From CAZRNB01 sp964601355 (GTDB lineage Bacteria; Planctomycetota; Phycisphaerae; Sedimentisphaerales; Anaerobacaceae), in the NCBI GenBank assembly GCA_964601355.1, contig CAZRNB010000093.1:1-12030 (forward strand): DNA of 12,030 nt. The letters run 5' to 3'. The stretch's first letter is position 1. The number at the start of each line of letters is the position of its first letter. The notes below the pieces were generated by a model. That model was not told the origin of the DNA, did no database searches, and was given only the letters and a program-made list of their open reading frames with translations. A program made the position numbers and the translations under genes. This document shows positions 9,787 to 12,030 of this stretch, in pieces.

Positions 9787-12000
9787 ATGAGGTTGCTGGT
9801 CGTCTCTAATAGGTTGCCTATCTTGATAACACAAGAAAAAGGCGAGTTGAAGTTTCAAGAAAGCGCAGGAGGTCTCGTCTCGGGTTTGAGCGCATACTTG
9901 GATTCTTTGAAAGGCTCTTCTTTCACCAAGTCCGACTACAGATGGGTTGGCTGGCCCGGCGTCACTGTTGAAGATAATAAGATACAGGAACAAGTAACGT
10001 CCAAGGCTCTATCCGAATTTCGCTCATACCCCGTCTTTCTGACGGAAAGGTCAATGGAAAAATTCTACCATGGATTCTGCAATAAAACAATCTGGCCTTT
10101 GTTTCACTACTTCCCATCCAACGCCGTGTATCAGAATGATTTCTACCTCCATTACAAATGCGTCAATCAAATCTTCTGCGAGGTCGTCTCTAATGTAATG
10201 CAACCTGACGATGTTGTATGGATACACGACTACCACCTTATGCTGCTCCCAAAACTTCTAAGAGATAAGAAACCGCACATTCCCATAGGATTCTTTCTTC
10301 ACATACCTTTCCCATCTTTTGAATTATTTCGACTTCTTCCAATTGCCTGGCGCAGCGAGATACTGCAAGGCATATTAGGAGCCGACCTCATTGGATTTCA
10401 CACTCATGACTACACTCAATACTTTCTTCGGTGCGTACTCCGCATTTTGGGCTACGAACATAATATGGGAAATATTCTTCTTCCCAACCGGCTTGTGAAG
10501 GTTGACACCTTTCCAATGGGAATCGACTTTCAAAAATTCCACACAGAGGCAGTTACCTTAGGGTCGCAAAAAGACGAGTCCTTGAAAACATTGGAGAACT
10601 TCAAAATTGTTCTCTCGATTGACCGCCTCGACTACACTAAAGGTATTCTCAATCGATTGCAGGGCTATGAGTTTTTTCTTGAGAAAAATCCCCAATGGCA
10701 AAAGAAAGTGGTCCTGGTTCTGATAGTAGTACCTTCCCGCGTGGCAGTAGAACATTACCAACAAATCAAAAATCAGATAGATGAGCTTGTAGGAAAAATC
10801 AACGGAAGATTCGGCGCCATTGGCTGGACTCCCATACTGTATCAATATAAATTCATGTCGTTTCAACCTCTCGTTTCGCTGTATGCGGCCAGCGTTGTCG
10901 CTTTAATTACCCCTCTGCGAGATGGCATGAACCTCATAGCAAAGGAATATATTGCATCCAGAACCAATAAAACAGGAGTTCTGATAATCAGCGAAATGGC
11001 AGGTGCAGCAAAAGAGCTGGCTGAGGCCGTTGTGATAAATCCCAACAACATCGAGGAAATCGCCGATGCTCTGAAACAAGCGCTTGAAATGCCCGAAAAA
11101 GAACAGATAGAGCGTAACCAAATTATGCAGAACAGGCTCAAACGTTATGACGTCGTCCAATGGGCAGATGATTTTCTTGGTGAGTTGCTTTCTGTCAAGG
11201 CAGAGCAAAAAAAACTCCGGTCTAAATTGTTGGAAGCTCCTACAAAAGAGCAGCTCATAAAAGATTTCAAACAAGCCGGGCGAAGACTGATTTTTCTCGA
11301 CTATGATGGGACACTTGTTCCATTTGCATATGACCCACAAGCGGTCCAACCATCTGACGAGCTTCTGACAATCCTAAGGAACCTTTCGCAACACCCAAGA
11401 AACGAGATTGTGTTAATAAGTGGACGTGACAAGAACACAATGCAACGCTGGTTTAGCTCGCTTAACGTTGGATTGGTAGCAGAGCACGGTGTATGGACCA
11501 AAGAAAAAAGCCAAGACTGGCAGTTAATAAAACCTCTAAACAATAATTGGAAACCCACAATTCTCCCCATACTTCAAATCTATGCAAATAGAGTCCCCGG
11601 CGCATTTGTAGAAGAAAAAGAATTTTCTATAGTCTGGCATTATCGTAGGTCTGATCCTGAATTGAGTTCAATGCGATCAAAAGAGCTCGTGGATGACTTA
11701 GTTAGTTTTACAGCCAACATAGATGTACAGATATTGCAGGGAAGTAAAGTAGTCGAGGTAAGATGCGGCGGTGTAAATAAAGGAACTGCCGGTTTGCGGT
11801 TTCTCTCAAAAAACGATTTTGATTTCATATTAGCTATTGGTGATGATTGGACGGATGAAGATTTATTTAAAGTCCTTCCCCAAACTTCTTACTCAATCAG
11901 GGTTGGAATCAAGCAGTCTTATGCAAGGTTCAACCTACATACCTACATGGAGGTGATAGAACTCTTGAAAGAATTGGGTGCACCTGCTGTTTGTAGGTAG
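9787..12000 (+). CDS. otsAB: bifunctional trehalose-6-phosphate synthase / trehalose-6-phosphate phosphatase
   Basis: The 737-residue protein makes trehalose in two steps. Residues 1-470 form a GT20 glycosyltransferase (UDP-glucose plus glucose-6-phosphate to trehalose-6-phosphate), with NRLP (8-11), SAGGLVSGL (26-34), WPG (56-58), HDYHLMLLPKLLR (147-159), SIDRLDYTKGI (277-287) and PLRDGMNLIAKEY (376-388). Residues 497-737 form a HAD-type phosphatase, with FLDYDGTL (Asp505, Asp507), ISGRD (544-548), VNKGTA (Lys665) and GDDWTDEDLF (Asp686, Asp687). All catalytic motifs of both halves are present, so both activities are expected in the cytoplasm. Trehalose serves as an osmolyte and stress protectant. 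The fused order synthase-phosphatase contrasts with the separate otsA and otsB of E. coli. The gene has its own strong promoter and stands alone; the stop is TAG, followed by only 30 bp of window. Confidence 0.96.
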   Translation: MRLLVVSNRLPILITQEKGELKFQESAGGLVSGLSAYLDSLKGSSFTKSDYRWVGWPGVTVEDNKIQEQVTSKALSEFRSYPVFLTERSMEKFYHGFCNKTIWPLFHYFPSNAVYQNDFYLHYKCVNQIFCEVVSNVMQPDDVVWIHDYHLMLLPKLLRDKKPHIPIGFFLHIPFPSFELFRLLPIAWRSEILQGILGADLIGFHTHDYTQYFLRCVLRILGYEHNMGNILLPNRLVKVDTFPMGIDFQKFHTEAVTLGSQKDESLKTLENFKIVLSIDRLDYTKGILNRLQGYEFFLEKNPQWQKKVVLVLIVVPSRVAVEHYQQIKNQIDELVGKINGRFGAIGWTPILYQYKFMSFQPLVSLYAASVVALITPLRDGMNLIAKEYIASRTNKTGVLIISEMAGAAKELAEAVVINPNNIEEIADALKQALEMPEKEQIERNQIMQNRLKRYDVVQWADDFLGELLSVKAEQKKLRSKLLEAPTKEQLIKDFKQAGRRLIFLDYDGTLVPFAYDPQAVQPSDELLTILRNLSQHPRNEIVLISGRDKNTMQRWFSSLNVGLVAEHGVWTKEKSQDWQLIKPLNNNWKPTILPILQIYANRVPGAFVEEKEFSIVWHYRRSDPELSSMRSKELVDDLVSFTANIDVQILQGSKVVEVRCGGVNKGTAGLRFLSKNDFDFILAIGDDWTDEDLFKVLPQTSYSIRVGIKQSYARFNLHTYMEVIELLKELGAPAVCR

Positions 12001-12030
12001 AACTGGCATAAAAATTGCCTTTCATGTAAG

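Overview
The window looks like a chromosomal segment of an uncultured bacterium, most likely Planctomycetota of the Phycisphaerae/Sedimentisphaerales type. This rests on family knowledge rather than a search. A secreted protein ends in the dockerin-like 'DFAILAQYWL' pattern common in that group. Intergenic DNA carries a dispersed repeat whose spurious translation (NKANF/KQSQF/NERK motifs) is familiar from planctomycete assemblies. Many small palindromic repeats are also present, and the SRP RNA is the long form with an Alu domain.

Layout: (1) 1-515, the end of a HicAB toxin-antitoxin pair (HicA tail, complete HicB) and a doubtful mini-ORF. (2) 694-2173, dgkA (+) convergent with a secreted ComEC-like metallo-beta-lactamase-fold hydrolase (-), whose frame is cut by an in-frame TAG; 78 further family-like codons run on to 1064. 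(3) 2174-3317, more than 1.1 kb without a credible gene, holding a chain of different repeats and hairpins, including a perfect 30-bp palindrome. (4) 3318-5887, a two-gene minus-strand unit: an OLD-family ATPase-TOPRIM nuclease followed by an HNH nuclease. This is the best candidate for an anti-phage or other defence module. (5) 5888-6671, tandem hairpin repeats and a complete SRP RNA gene (-) with its own promoter, not visible as an ORF. (6) 6672-7418, a cobalamin-binding-fold protein with Gln in place of the usual axial His. (7) 7720-7793, tRNA-Arg(CCG) (-). (8) 8021-9676, an exported protein with two DTG aspartyl-protease-like motifs and a dockerin-like tail. (9) 9787-12000, a fused trehalose-6-phosphate synthase/phosphatase behind a near-consensus promoter.

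Most genes are independent single units of housekeeping, envelope or stress type. dgkA (lipid recycling), the SRP RNA (protein export), the exported protease-like protein and the secreted hydrolase touch the envelope. OtsA-OtsB makes trehalose from UDP-glucose and glucose-6-phosphate in one polypeptide. HicAB and the OLD-HNH pair are accessory genes, and the OLD-HNH pair is bordered on both sides by repeat-rich DNA. TAG is the ordinary stop of dgkA, the OLD gene and otsAB, so the TAG inside the hydrolase gene is not explained by genome-wide recoding.
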